The notes under the pieces: model-generated | The model's input: only the letters and a program-made list of their open reading frames with translations | Database searches by the model: none | What the model was told of the DNA's origin: nothing | Assembly: GCA_914767885.1 (NCBI GenBank) | Contig: CAJZBQ010000055.1 | Coordinates: forward strand, 1-64,000 | Reading direction: 5' to 3' | Length of the DNA stretch: 64,000 nt | DNA from: Blepharisma stoltei | Lineage: Eukaryota > Ciliophora > Heterotrichea > Heterotrichida > Blepharismidae | Program-made: the position numbers and the translations under genes | Shown: one piece after another, positions 25,101 through 35,078 of the stretch | How positions within the stretch are numbered: position 1 is the stretch's first letter | How the letters are laid out: each line of letters starts with the position of its first letter

Positions 25101-26138
25101 CACTAGTTTTGCCATAGGTCCATTTTGGGGCTGCGGCACTAGACACCTTAAAAACCAGATAATTAAGTTAAGTAAGTATGTGATTGCTCACTTTATGAGG
25201 AGGATGCTTTGAGTTTTTCATTAATTTTGTGTCATTTCCAGTAAAAACGACCAAACCAATTATTCATGGAGTGTTTTTTAGTGTGCTGCTTTGCAAAATC
25301 ATATTTCCTAAATATACAGGAGTTGCTCGGGGATAGCCTTTTAGCTTAAGCCACCCTTCAAAAGAGTGCAGCCTATTATTTGGCTGTTCAGTTTTTATAG
25401 CAAAACTTGCCAATTTCCTTTTCCATTTATCCACCATTATCTATTTTTCTACAAAAATATTATTCTATAAAAAATTTTCTTCCTTAACTTTAATATAAAA
25501 CCGCATAAAACCCCATCTTCAATTATATGCATATTTTTCATAGCCTCAATCGGTGTGGTTCCTTCCATTACGCTCGAAATTTCATTCAAGCATTTTTTAA
25601 GTTTCAAACTTTCTTCTCCATCCAGACTTGTCGTTTCTACATAACATACTTTTTCTCTATGCCCTGAAGCCAATAACATTATATCAGCAGGGACATGGAC
25701 TTCTCCTTCCAGCAGCACAATATTCCCCACTCTCAAATCCATTCATTTCACATCCTCAAATTTCCCAGTTGTGTGCTCCCATTTCTTAGTAATTCTATTA
25801 TTGATTTTCCTATCCATTGCGTGTCTTCGGTAATCCAAATACCCATCTTTGAATAGTGAGACGGATAAGATAAAAGAAAGAGGCGCAATTGTAGCCCAAT
25901 TTGCAGTAGGAGATAAATTAAAGGGTAAAAGCTGGCAAATTGAGACTATTAAAAATCAAATATTCGCGACTCTGTTGAACTGCTCGAATAAGTTTTTTGG
26001 GACTCAGGACAAAATTGTGTATTTTCCTGATGAAATAAAATTGTTGGGGAATGCTGTGGGCTCACAAGCTAGGCCGCTTTCGATTTTTATTTGTCGGAAT
26101 TCTGCAGAGGAACTGTCAATAAATGCTGCATCTGCCAT
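19150..26138 (-). CDS. P4-type ATPase (lipid flippase family), probable N-terminal half of a fused guanylyl cyclase
   Basis: Start [16 protein letters not shown] at 26138. Landmarks in order: [20 protein letters not shown], the A domain with [24 protein letters not shown], the phosphorylation site DKTGTLT near 23675-23705, [45 protein letters not shown], and C-terminal membrane segments ending [20 protein letters not shown]. Seven IESs (56, 1070, 71, 197, 435, 249, 1357 bp) interrupt it. After removal 6990 bp becomes 3555 bp, 1185 codons, a normal P4-ATPase length. TGA encodes many Trp. P4-ATPases move phospholipids across membranes; fused to a cyclase the module is thought to regulate it. 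The stop at 19149-19151 lies in a likely IES, so the mature protein probably continues into the cyclase (about 2190 residues together). Confidence 0.85.
19213..20569. other. Large IES (1357 bp) with nested MITE
   Basis: Short repeat ACAGT at 19213-19217 and 20570-20574; excision continues the frame as [18 protein letters not shown]. The insert is visibly richer in G+C than its surroundings outside the nested MITE (19353-19739), has AAAATGGCGTGGCG near one end (19253), and no recognisable gene. The exact boundary is uncertain by a few bases. Confidence 0.6.
19353..19739. mobile_element. Family-1 MITE (387 bp)
   Basis: Target duplication TAA (19350-19352, 19740-19742). The left end is a C run then CTCCGTGAGCGAAC, followed at once by its inverted copy GTTCACTCACGGAG. 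The interior is AT-rich and shared by the family (AGAATTAGCTCTAGATTTCA). The right end has two direct copies of GTTCGCTCACGGAG about 60 bp apart, the last followed by a G run and GAG. No coding capacity. Confidence 0.85.
20705..20953. other. IES in the P4-ATPase (249 bp)
   Basis: TA-bounded (20705, 20954). AT-rich; excision joins [18 protein letters not shown] in frame. Confidence 0.7.
22167..22601. other. IES in the P4-ATPase (435 bp)
   Basis: Repeat GGTA at both ends (TACC in gene sense). Excision joins [17 protein letters not shown] in frame. About half is G+C richer than host sequence; the right part contains decayed family-1 MITE pieces (CTCCCCGTGAG, CGTGAACGAAC). Confidence 0.75.
23192..23388. 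other. IES in the P4-ATPase (197 bp)
   Basis: TA-bounded (23192, 23389). Excision joins [17 protein letters not shown] then [12 protein letters not shown], the expected N-domain spacing. It contains a 52-bp mini-hairpin at 23211-23262. Confidence 0.7.
23211..23262. repeat. Solo hairpin of family-1 terminal repeat
   Basis: CGCTCCTGTAGCCAAC and CGCTTACGGAGGAG form a short inverted pair resembling only the terminal hairpin of the family-1 MITEs, without the interior. Possibly a remnant or a minimal element. Confidence 0.45.
23759..23829. other. IES in the P4-ATPase (71 bp), no TA in the repeat
   Basis: Direct repeat TTTCAT at 23759-23764 and 23830-23835 (ATGAAA in gene sense). Excision gives [20 protein letters not shown], the exact family spacing just before DKTGTLT. 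Confidence 0.8.
24114..25183. other. Large IES (1070 bp) in the P4-ATPase
   Basis: A perfect 13-bp direct repeat TTGCTCACTTTAT at 24114-24126 and 25184-25196. Excision joins [17 protein letters not shown] in frame. The interior is much richer in G+C than the host, contains the motif CGCCATTTTA at 24726 and small inverted repeats (GGACGTCGTCC at 24717), and has no recognisable gene. Confidence 0.9.
25438..25493. other. IES in the P4-ATPase (about 56 bp)
   Basis: TA-bounded; carries in-frame TAG. Excision joins [19 protein letters not shown] in frame. Boundaries could shift among nearby TAs. Confidence 0.6.
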
Positions 26139-26772
26139 CTATTTTCAATTTTATTTTTATGAGGGAATTTAATTTGTTATAGAGTTATATATAAAGGATT
26201 TTTTGGTAAATGCAAGGGGTTTGGAAGGGAATGATAATTAATTGAAGAATTTATTATAAAAACTTGGAAAATATCACTTATTTATTCATTATATATTTAA
26301 AAAAAATATATAAAAAAGAAAATTATTTAATTAGGATTATTATGGAGAAAAACGCTATATAAAATATAGGTATATAAATATAAATTTGCTTTGGAAAAAT
26401 CAGAAAAAGTGTACAAGAATATCATGATTTTTAATTTTTGTTATATCAAATTTATTTTTGAAACTCTGATATATAACTCTTGAAAAACTATAGGTAATGC
26501 CTTTGAGTAGCGCGCTAGCGCCCGAGGCTTCCCGACGAAGTCTGGGCGGTGGTTTGACCAGCTGATGTTGGTCAAACCAATATCCAAAATGACAAACTCT
26601 TCTCATATAGAAGATTTGTCAAATTGGATGCTGGTTTGACCAACATCAGCTGGTCAAACCACCGCCCAGACTTCGTCGGGAAGTCTCGGGCGCTTAGCGC
26701 ACTACTGAAAGGAATTGCCTATAATATGGCCCTTCACTATTGAAATAGGCTTTTATGATTATTAATAAGAAT
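26139..26772. other. Intergenic with a large palindrome
   Basis: Between two minus-strand genes. Mostly AT-rich; it holds the 236-bp palindrome at 26488-26723 and no gene. Confidence 0.6.
26488..26723. repeat. 236-bp near-perfect palindrome
   Basis: Ends TATAGG and CCTATA. Arms carry GACGAAGTCTGGGCGGTGG and its inverted copy. Near the centre GGTTTGACCAGCTGATGTTGG is itself a hairpin. Much more GC-rich than its flanks. It resembles the 15146 element in its TATAG...CCTATA ends, so both may belong to one palindromic MITE or IES family. Confidence 0.85.
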
Positions 26773-27932
26773 TTATGCACTTTTATAAATTTCATACGAT
26801 TTTGCATCTAAATAAAAATTACAATTTCTAATATCAATATTCCTTCTTTCTTTGCCAAACGATTCTACTAAAGTTTTTCTTTTATAATCTTTGAAGTCAG
26901 AATCATAGCTTCCTGGGCCAGGCGACAAGTTATATTCTACCTTAAAATTACTTTCATATGCATCCCTTCCAACCTTTGAAAAAATCCCTCCTCTTTGCTT
27001 AGGTTTTGCACTAACTTTATACTCAGCTGGGCCTGGTGTATCAGTTAGCTGCATAAAGGACTCAAATCTTCCTTTCAGCACCTTTTCTGGCTTTTTAAAA
27101 GCAAATCCTGAAGAGTTCGGGAAATATTTTGGGTTATATGAACCTGGCGGAGGAGCTTCATTATTATTGGGTTTATCTCTTGTTGCCTTGGGAAACGCTA
27201 TACTTGTAGATAAACTATGAGGATAGTTATAAATAGGTCCAGGAGACCTGTCCATTAAGATGTTTAAAAAGTCAAATTTTCTTTTAGATTTCGGAAACTT
27301 CGTCGATCCTTCTGATTTAGCGACTGATTTTATGTCAGGAAAATAAGCGCTTGATCCAGGCGATTGGCTGCCTTTTAATTGCTTTGTCAGTTGTCTGCCA
27401 TAGTACAATTTATCAGTAGATTTTGCCTTGGAAAAAGTTATTTGTGGTGAATTATGATAACGGACGGACTCTTTTCCGAATAAATTACTCCCCCCCCTCC
27501 GTGAGTGAACAAAAAAATTTTGTTCACTCACGGAGGGGGTTAATTTTTTTTTTTCAAAATTTAAAAAAATCCTAATTTGCAAAAATTGGGAAGCAAATAT
27601 TAATTTAATTTATAAAATTTATGTTTTTTAAAACGCAATTTGTTTAAAATTAAACAGAATTAGCTCTAGATTTCATTATAATAATTATCACTTATATATC
27701 AAATTTTTTTTTCATTAAAAATTTTTTCTATTAAAAAAATTTTTGTTCACTCACGGAGGGTGGGTTTTTTGGGCAAAAAATAGGGGATTTTTCTAATGGT
27801 TTTGTTCACTTACGGAGGGGGGGAGTTAGGAATTTCGTAGCTGCCAGGGCCAGCTTCAGTGTCTAGTGGAAAGTCGTCATCAAGAAGAATTTGTGAGGAG
27901 CTGCGTTCTTTTTTGGATGTATTGGATTTCAT
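26773..27932 (-). CDS. STPGR/SHIPPO-repeat protein (ODF3-like), 272 aa
   Basis: Start MKSNTSKKERSSSQ at 27932, stop TAA 26773-26775. Repeats of the Pro-Gly-Pro type recur: GPGSYEIP, SPGPIYNYP, PPPGSYNPKY, TPGPAEYKV, SPGPGSYDS. This is the pattern of SHIPPO/ODF3/CFAP proteins found in axonemes and along microtubules. A 341-bp MITE lies between EIPN and LFGKES; removal gives 273 codons. By family it is likely a ciliary microtubule-associated protein, expected in a heavily ciliated cell. Confidence 0.85.
27485..27825. mobile_element. Family-1 MITE as an IES in the SHIPPO gene
   Basis: Target duplication TTA (27485-27487, 27826-27828). Same plan as 19353: CTCCGTGAGTGAAC hairpin at the left, shared AT-rich interior, two direct copies at the right. 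Excision joins YEIPNLFGKESVRY exactly. Confidence 0.9.
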
Positions 27933-28358
27933 AAGGTGAATATTTTATTTATTAATATGGATTTTACGATTATTATTCAGGAGTTTCATATACTGTAATG
28001 TAATTGGGAATTAACGATTTTCTGGCAATTTAAATTGGTGAAAAATATTTTAATTAAGATTTAAGTATTGTAGCTTAAGTTGGAGATTTTTATTATAAAT
28101 AATGAATCAAATTCTTATGAATTGCAATTTTAATGCAATTTAACTTAAAATTTATAAGCAAAAATAATAAACCAATTGATTATCATTAATCTTAATTTAA
28201 AATCGTAATTATTTATATTAAAAACTATAAGCAGTTCAAAAGTATTATTGATTATCATATTTTATGATTTTCAGGCTTACTATTCTTGCAAATTTCTCTA
28301 TTATTTATTCTGTTTTTTTATTGCTTGCAAGTACGCCATTTCGTTAAAATAATTTTAA
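27933..28358. promoter_or_regulatory. Divergent intergenic region
   Basis: About 425 bp between a minus gene ending its 5' side at 27932 and a plus gene starting at 28359, so it must hold both promoters. Very AT-rich; no specific motif can be defended. Confidence 0.4.
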
Positions 28359-29096
28359 ATGGAGAGATACCTTAACCCACAGCATCGGAACACTTCTTCT
28401 GATCGAAAGCCAAAATTCCTCCCAAAACCTCCACAAACAGAAGAAACAAAAAAACACTGTGAGCAGCACGCAAACCAAATGCACATAGGAGTCCTTAAAT
28501 CTTTCAACGATTCCGACAAATTAAAAAAGCTTACAACAGAGCTTCAAGAACATAGAGAAAAAGAATTAAAATACTTAAAAATCATTAATGAGCTAAAGCA
28601 TATAGTTTCCAGACAAAATGAGCAGCTGACCAAGCTTACAAAAGAAAATGATAAATATCGCAGAAAGTTAGAATCCTCTCGAAGAGAAGAACTTGAGCTG
28701 CAAATGGCTATGAGACTATCAGCCATGGAAGGAATTGACCCAGAAGTGGCTCAGTCTGCCCTTATGAGTGGGGAAAATTTATTTGGGCTTGGAATGCAGC
28801 AGGCTATGTGAAGCTATCAAGACCCTACAGATCCTGATAATATGACTTATGAGCAGCTGCTAGAATTAGGGGAACAGATAGGAACTGTCAATGTGGGGTT
28901 GAGTAATGAAGAAATTGAGGGAATTAAAGTTGTAGAAAATGCGAATGGGTGCTGCTCGATTTGCCAAAATGATTTTATTAGAGAAGATGTGAAAGAATTG
29001 AGGTGTGGGCATCAATATCATATTGAATGTATTTCAAAGTGGCTGATAAAGAAAAAGAAATGCCCTATGTGTTTTGAAAATGCTATAGAAGAATAA
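28359..29096 (+). CDS. RING-H2 zinc finger protein with coiled coil, 245 aa
   Basis: Open with one TGA-Trp (28809-28811). The middle is a coiled coil (KLTTELQEHREKELKYLKII onward). The C-terminus is a RING-H2 domain: CCSICQNDF, ELRCGHQYHIECISKW, KKKCPMC, with all eight metal ligands in the C3H2C3 order. RING-H2 proteins act as E3 ubiquitin ligases. The start is the first ATG (MERYLNPQHRNTSS). No IES or intron seen. Confidence 0.85.
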
Positions 29097-29111
29097 TTTA
29101 AATTTTTCTTA

Positions 29112-29411
29112 ATCTCCCCACTACGAGCAGGGAACAAATTGGGCTTTTGTGAGGGTAGTTAATTGTTTTTTAAATTCTATATATAGGTTTCATAGAAAAC
29201 TGCTTTTATCAGAAATTTAAAAAAATCCAATTCACAAAAGTAATAGTGAAAATTAATTTAATATGAAAATTATATTTTAGAATGTAAGTTGTTTAAAATT
29301 CAAAAGAATTAGCTAGAGATTTCATTATAATAATCATCATTTATATATCAAAAAAAGTTTTGATTGTTCATAGTGGGATTTTCCAAGGTTTTGATCGTTC
29401 ATGGAGGGGAG
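29112..29411. mobile_element. Diverged family-1 MITE (about 300 bp)
   Basis: Flanked by TTA (29109-29111, 29412-29414). Interior AGAATTAGCTAGAGATTTCA matches family 1. The ends have changed: ATCTCCCCACTACGAGC at the left and GTTCATGGAGGGGAG at the right. Confidence 0.7.
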
Positions 29412-29912
29412 TTAAGAATTTTGAGATTTTATATTTAGGGCATTGGGTTTATTGAAAAATTAAGTTTAATAGGAAAATAATAAAAATATCAAAAAATATA
29501 TATTAAATCAATTTAGTTAAATAAGCCTGTACGATTGCAAGATAAGTTTTGGTAAAATTTGCTTATATTAAAATAAAATAGCCTAATGATAATAATTTAA
29601 TTAAGTAGGAAAAATCATTAAAACATTTAAGTAATTAATAAATTTTTATATATTTCATTTAACCATGAAAACTAAATGTATCTCGTACCCTCTCAGCATT
29701 TACCTTTCCATTATTGCTATTCAGAAATTATAATAAAGGAATATTGGAAAAATATTTGCCATAAATGGCAATACAATTACACATATTAAAAATTCAAATG
29801 ATTAAGTCAATTAATCTTTCATAAAATTCAATTAATTTATTGATTAAAACGCCAAAGATTTTTATTGCAAAATTCACTATTTCTCTTTAATTATCCTAAC
29901 CTTAATCATATA

Positions 29913-30608
29913 TAAAATGGTGGTGTTGACGGAAGATGGATTCCGAGCCACAGTAGCAGATAGATTTTGTCCGATGAAACTATATAATGCCTATTCCACT
30001 CTCAAGTATGCCTTATTCCTGCCAGAGAGGGAAATTCTAACTCCCCCCCCTCCGTGAGTGAACAAAACCATTAGAAAAATCCCTATTTTTTGCCCAAAAA
30101 CCCACCCTCCGTGAGTGAACACAATTTTTTTAATAGAAAAATTTTTTATGGAAATAATTTTTGATATATAAATGATAATTAGTATAATGAAATCTAGAGC
30201 TAATTCTATTTAATTTTTAAACGAATTGCTCTTTAAAACATAAATTTTATAAATTAAATTATTATATATTTTTCCAATTTTTGCGAATTAGGATTTTTTT
30301 AAATTTAGAAAAAAATATTTTTTATAAAATTTATATATAAATTTTTTTTAAAAAAAAAAATTAACCCCCCCTCCGTGAGTGAACAAAATTTTTTTGTTCA
30401 CTCACAGAGGGGGGGGGAGTAAAGGTTTTCCTGTTACTGCCTAGGCTAGACGGTTGCTCCAGCCACCATAGTCTTGTCTTAGACAGCCTTCCATTACCTT
30501 ATTGAGTTTTGATATTTGGAGACTGTCTTTTTTAAACCAAGACAAGGCGAACACTAGTATTTTACCGCTTATGGCTGAAAACCTTAATCTTAGCCTTAAT
30601 CCATTTTA
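29913..30608. other. Candidate non-genic IES (about 700 bp) with nested MITE
   Basis: Starts TAAAATGGTGG and ends CCATTTTA, a short inverted pair. G+C-richer than the flanks, like the large coding IESs. It has no ORF and no reading-frame test is possible here, so it is a candidate only. Confidence 0.4.
30041..30419. mobile_element. Family-1 MITE, reverse orientation (379 bp)
   Basis: Target duplication TAA (30038-30040, 30420-30422). Here the two direct copies of CTCCGTGAGTGAAC are at the left and the terminal hairpin at the right, so it is inserted in the opposite orientation to 19353 and 27488. Confidence 0.9.
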
Positions 30609-30755
30609 ATTGGCTAATTGCTAGATTTATAAATCCCTTCTATTTTAGCAAAATCTTTATAAAAATTTCTTCTAAGTTTTCCTCATAAAGTATTTAAATT
30701 ATTAACTTTGGTGAAATAGTTATTTTATTAAGGGGATTTATTACAATAAAGATCA

Positions 30756-33700
30756 ATGGACGAACCTGAATTAAGAAGACCAAAGCCTTATAAGATACTC
30801 GAACAAGTGATGGTAGAGTTGTCAAAACTTGACTATTTTAACTATTTCAGAATCCCATATGGCCGAAAGCCAATCCTTATCCCTGATTCTTTTACCGCAA
30901 ATATAAACTCACGTTGCTACTTAGATTGCGCCAATACCAGCCCTTCTATTTCTATCGTCATCTCAAACAAAAAGTCAGACAAGCCTTACAAGAAGCTAAA
31001 ATTAAGTTATGATGTCGACGATTTTCTTACTCCAGCCAAAAAAAAAAATTGTAAATTAAGATTGGAATGAAATTCATAAGTGAGAAAAAAAATTATGTTT
31101 ATATAAAAATAATATTCTAATTATGCTTATAATGAAATTTCAGCTAAGTTTTTACTTTAGCAGTATAAAAAAAATATTTTTTATTGATTAAATGAGTCAA
31201 AAGATCGCAAATTAAAAAGTATAATAGGCCAAAAACACAAAACCTGTTGCTTACTATTGAGGGAGCTAGCATTAAGTCTTTTAAGCTAGAAGATGACCCA
31301 ATTTATGTGTCTAATTATTTAGAGTATGAGGAATGCCATTTACAAAGTCTAGATGACCTTTATTTCAATGTTATCACAAATTGTTATTTTTCCATTTCTC
31401 AGCTGAAAAATGACTTCGTGAAACTAATGCTGAAAAAATTATTCACATTATAATCACAATGAATTAGCTATAAATGCCTTTTATCTAATTTTTTATAAAA
31501 AACAGGGATTTAATTATAAAAACAAGCAATTAAAATAGTCATAGAGAATAAAATCAGCTAGGAATATAGGTGAGAAAAAGTATAAATAAAACATAATGAA
31601 CTTTATTTGATAAATAAACAGATATAATATATTTATATAGTTAATAAATATGGTATATATTAATGAATTCTGAAACGAAGCAAGTATAAGGTTTAAAAGG
31701 TATGAAAAAGATTTAAAAATCCTTCTAAAAGATGAATGGAAAAGCTTAATTAGCGACAATCCCAACCCCAAAGTAACTGGAAACTGGCATCGGGCACCTT
31801 ATAAAACTCGTGAATATAAAGAAATTTCTGATTATGAGCCTGTTGCTGGAGGCTCCACCACTGATAGGTTAAAAACTGACAAAAAGGGCTGCTGTAATGG
31901 GAAACATTGCTCATCCTTAGAAGCTTTAGGCCCATTTGACTTAGTCACCGGAACCTGGAAAACTTTAAACAAGGACCGGCTTGCCCGCACAGAATGTTCT
32001 GAGACCTGCCCATGCGTAAAAAATGGCATCTGCATGAACCGCCAAATTTCTGACCATCAAGAAAAGCAGCTCTGACTTGACGTCGTTGAAACCCCCACCT
32101 GGGGCTTTGACACCTACACCTATCGCAACATTTTCGTCTATCTCCGGGTGCCATTTGACCCTTATTCCTATTGTTTCATTGACAAAGCTCTGCCAAAAGC
32201 TATCAATTCTGTAAAATGAAACTCATGGGACATACGCGAAGCCTTAGATTTGATACTAAAAGACACCAGAGGAACTTTTAATTTACTAGACATGAAGTAC
32301 GCGCATGGGCTTTTAAATGCAATAAATGCGTTAATTGGGGTTTATGGAGCTGATGCTGTGCTTAATGAATTTAAAATTCACCCAAAAGGCACTGGGGTGG
32401 TATGCATTAATAGAGCAGGGATCCCAGCCAATTCTTTAGTGGTAGAATACTCAGGGGAACTATATACGCCTGCATTGTGGTTTGAAAAACAGGACGCTTT
32501 AAAAAACGCGAATAATACAATGAAAAGGAGGGCAAATGATGCTGGGGAGTGTTTACCGGATTTTTATAATATTATGATAGAGAGGCATATGGACGACCCT
32601 GCAGGGTATGATGTGATGGTGGTTGATCCGATTTTGAAAGGAAAATATGGAAGCAGACTGAGCCATTCTTGTGCACCGAACTGTGGGACTGTAACTACAG
32701 TAGCTAACGGAAGATATACAATAGGGATGTATGCGCTTAAGCCAATTTCTTATTTAGAAGAGCTTACTTTTGATTATAACTCGTTCACGGAAAGCAGGGA
32801 CGAGCATTTCAGCAGCATCTGCTTGTGTGGGAGCTCTTATTGCCGCCGGTATTATCTTTCTTTATCTAAAAACTCTACAAATTTCCACCCTTCCCATAAT
32901 TTTGTCCATCGCATTGGGCTTATTTTGCGTTCCTGCTATACCCCGCGGTCAGATAAACATATAGAGATTTGCAATAAATTTTCAATTAAATCTGCATTGC
33001 TTGATGGCTGCCCTGATTGGCTGGTCGTGTGAGTCGCTTTGGTGCTAGAAGTAGTCCAAGAAGAGCTGAATTCGAAGCCAAATGAAATTGAGAAAAAAAT
33101 TGTCCTGGATTCCAGGATACAGAATTTGGCAATTACAATAGATATACTTTATATAGAAGAATAGCTGATAATTTTTAATTGAAAAATAGGGGATTTTATA
33201 TGAGAAAAAATGTATATTTTATATAAAAAGACATAAAATAAAATATTGTATGAGCAATTCAAATGATCACCCTCCTATGCAGCTGCTAAGTAAAAAGGAT
33301 GCATTAGATTATATATGAGGAAACGAAGAGTACTCACTCCCCCCCCCCCCCTTTAAATTGGAACTAAAAATTTTGTTCCAATTTAAAGGGGGGTTAATTT
33401 TTTTTTTTAAAAAAAAAATATCAATATAAAATTTTTTATAAAAATATATAAAAATTAAATAAAGCAAGGAATAAGTAAATTTTGAAATTTTATAAAGAAT
33501 TCCTATTGAATTTATATCAAAACTATCCAAATAAAAAATATCATTTTTACCAAAAAAACAAAAAAAAATTTTTAAAAAAAAAAACATTAATTTTTTTTTT
33601 AAAATTTACCAATTAAGGATAATAAATTTATTCAAATAAGATGCTCTTTATACTTTTTCTTTAAAACAGAGCAAGATATAACTAAATTTTTAAGTTTAGT

Positions 33701-34536
33701 TAAGAAGAAGCATTTAACTTATATCAAAACTTTTTAGATAAAAATTATATATAATTTTTTATTATAAAATTAAATTTTGTTCCAATTTAAAGGGGGTTAA
33801 TTTACCAAAAAAGTGGAAATTTTACCGATATTTTGTTCCAATTTAAAGGGGGGGGGAGTCAGTAAAACAAAGCTTGATGAAGCTGACCCACGAGTTTCCA
33901 GGTCTAAACAGCCTTTTAGGAAAAGCGAACTCATTAAATCAAGCTAGAAAACAGTTACTAAAAATCCGTGATCTCCTCAGAGCACATGCCCCAAGCCGCT
34001 GAATTGGCGCAGGGATTGCTGATATTCTCCACCTTATCGCTTATACCCAGCTTTTCTTCAGAGACATCCCTTACGCTTCTTTTGAGTCGCAAGAAATCCA
34101 CATCCGCCCAGGCGAAATTTCTCGAAATTCTAAATTTGACTCAGAAAAACTGACCAAAAAATATTCTCCATTGCATATCCAAGGGATTATGGCAGGCTGG
34201 TTCAAGCAATCTGTAGAGAAGCCACACGCGTCCCTTTCTGCTGACAAGCGAGGAGCAATTACACTGTCATCACTAGAAAGTTTGCCTGAAATGGAATATA
34301 ATGAGGAGCTTAGGGGAAAATTAATAAAGCATCTGCAAGAGAAGCCAGCGTCGCCGTGGCCTGCAAAACATAGTGAAAGATATCCGTGGGGGACTTTTGT
34401 GAATTCTGCAAGGGTGATGGGGTCTCCGATGTTTGATACGTTCCATAATGATGAAGAAGCTATAACTAGGTGCTTGAAATATTTAGATGTCCCGGCTGAG
34501 AGCTGTGATATCCCACCTTATTATGATCTTCCTTAA
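30756..34536 (+). CDS. SET-domain histone methyltransferase, ATXR3/SDG2-like
   Basis: Cys-rich pre-SET (CCNGKHC, ECSETCPCVKNGIC), then the SET core: GTGVVCINRAGIPANS, LVVEYSGELYTPALWFEKQD, SRLSHSCAPNC, EELTFDYNS, and post-SET CLCGSSYC. The residues between, such as DFYNIMIERHMDDPAGYDVM, and a long C-terminal region (HPPMQLLSKKDALDYIWG and VMGSPMFDTFHND) match the plant ATXR3/SDG2 type, an H3K4 methyltransferase, beyond the SET domain alone. Four IESs (about 137, 214, 94, 525 bp) are inferred; removal leaves 2811 bp, 937 codons. The first two joins are less certain than the last two. Predicted nuclear; target inferred from family. Confidence 0.85.
31052..31188. other. IES in the SET gene (about 137 bp)
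   Basis: Repeat TAAAT at 31052-31056 and 31189-31193; excision joins KKNCKWVKRSQIKKYNRP in frame. An alternative TAAA pair would give 161 bp. Confidence 0.55.
31440..31653. other. IES in the SET gene (about 214 bp)
   Basis: TA-bounded; contains TAA and TAG in frame. Excision joins LMLKKLYINEFWNEAS in frame. Only TA is shared, so the ends are provisional. Confidence 0.5.
33150..33243. other. IES in the SET gene (94 bp)
   Basis: TAT at both ends. Excision joins TIDILYCMSNSNDHPPMQL, restoring alignment with the ATXR3 C-terminal region. Confidence 0.65.
33334..33858. mobile_element. Family-2 MITE as an IES in the SET gene (525 bp)
   Basis: Target duplication TCA (33334-33336, 33859-33861), without TA. 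The left end is a C run then CTTTAAATTGGAAC, and its inverted copy follows after a short loop. The interior is very AT-rich. The right end has two direct copies of GTTCCAATTTAAAGGGG about 55 bp apart, then GAG. Excision joins GNEEYSVKQSLMKL in frame. Confidence 0.9.
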
Positions 34537-35078
34537 GTTTTAAATATTAAGATGATTATTCTTTTAAGTTAGAAATTTTTAGCGATTTTTGATAAAGCAA
34601 GCCATTTTTTAATTAATTTACTATTATAAGAGGAGAAGAAATAATTTGGTATACAGAAAAGTGCCTGCTTAAGATAATATGCACTTACTAATTGAATAGC
34701 TATTTTAAATTAATAAATAAGCCAACTATATAATTAATATAGAGTAGCATAATCAATTATTAGTAACTTATAATAATTTTATATTAAAATTTCAATTTAA
34801 TTTTTTAGTTTTTATTCAAATAATTAAGCACACCATGGAAAATTATTGACATAATATTTTTCACAAATCGCTTTCTTCTTCTTTTCAAATCCTGATGAGC
34901 TCAGTTATTTAATATATTAATTTATATTAAAACTGCTAAATCTATAGCTAAAACCTCCCTATTTTGCACATAATTTAATTTTTTTCTAATATAAAATCAA
35001 GTCATTATTAAATTATTTTTTTATTAAAAACATTCATCACAAAACCATGAAAATTGTTACGTCACTATAATATAAGAA
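34537..35078. other. Intergenic
   Basis: About 540 bp of AT-rich sequence between two plus-strand genes; it must hold the ABC transporter promoter. No motif or RNA gene recognised. Confidence 0.5.

Larger units (their letters stand above)
29097..30755. other. Repeat-rich intergenic region
   Basis: 1.66 kb without a gene. Contains a diverged family-1 MITE (29112-29411), about 500 bp of plain AT-rich sequence, and a G+C-richer block (29913-30608) with a nested family-1 MITE (30041-30419). Confidence 0.6.

Noticed and set aside
31053-31215. AAATTAA repeat as the first SET-gene IES boundary
   Set aside because: The 156-bp excision it implies leaves the downstream segment out of frame; TAAAT (137 bp) keeps it.
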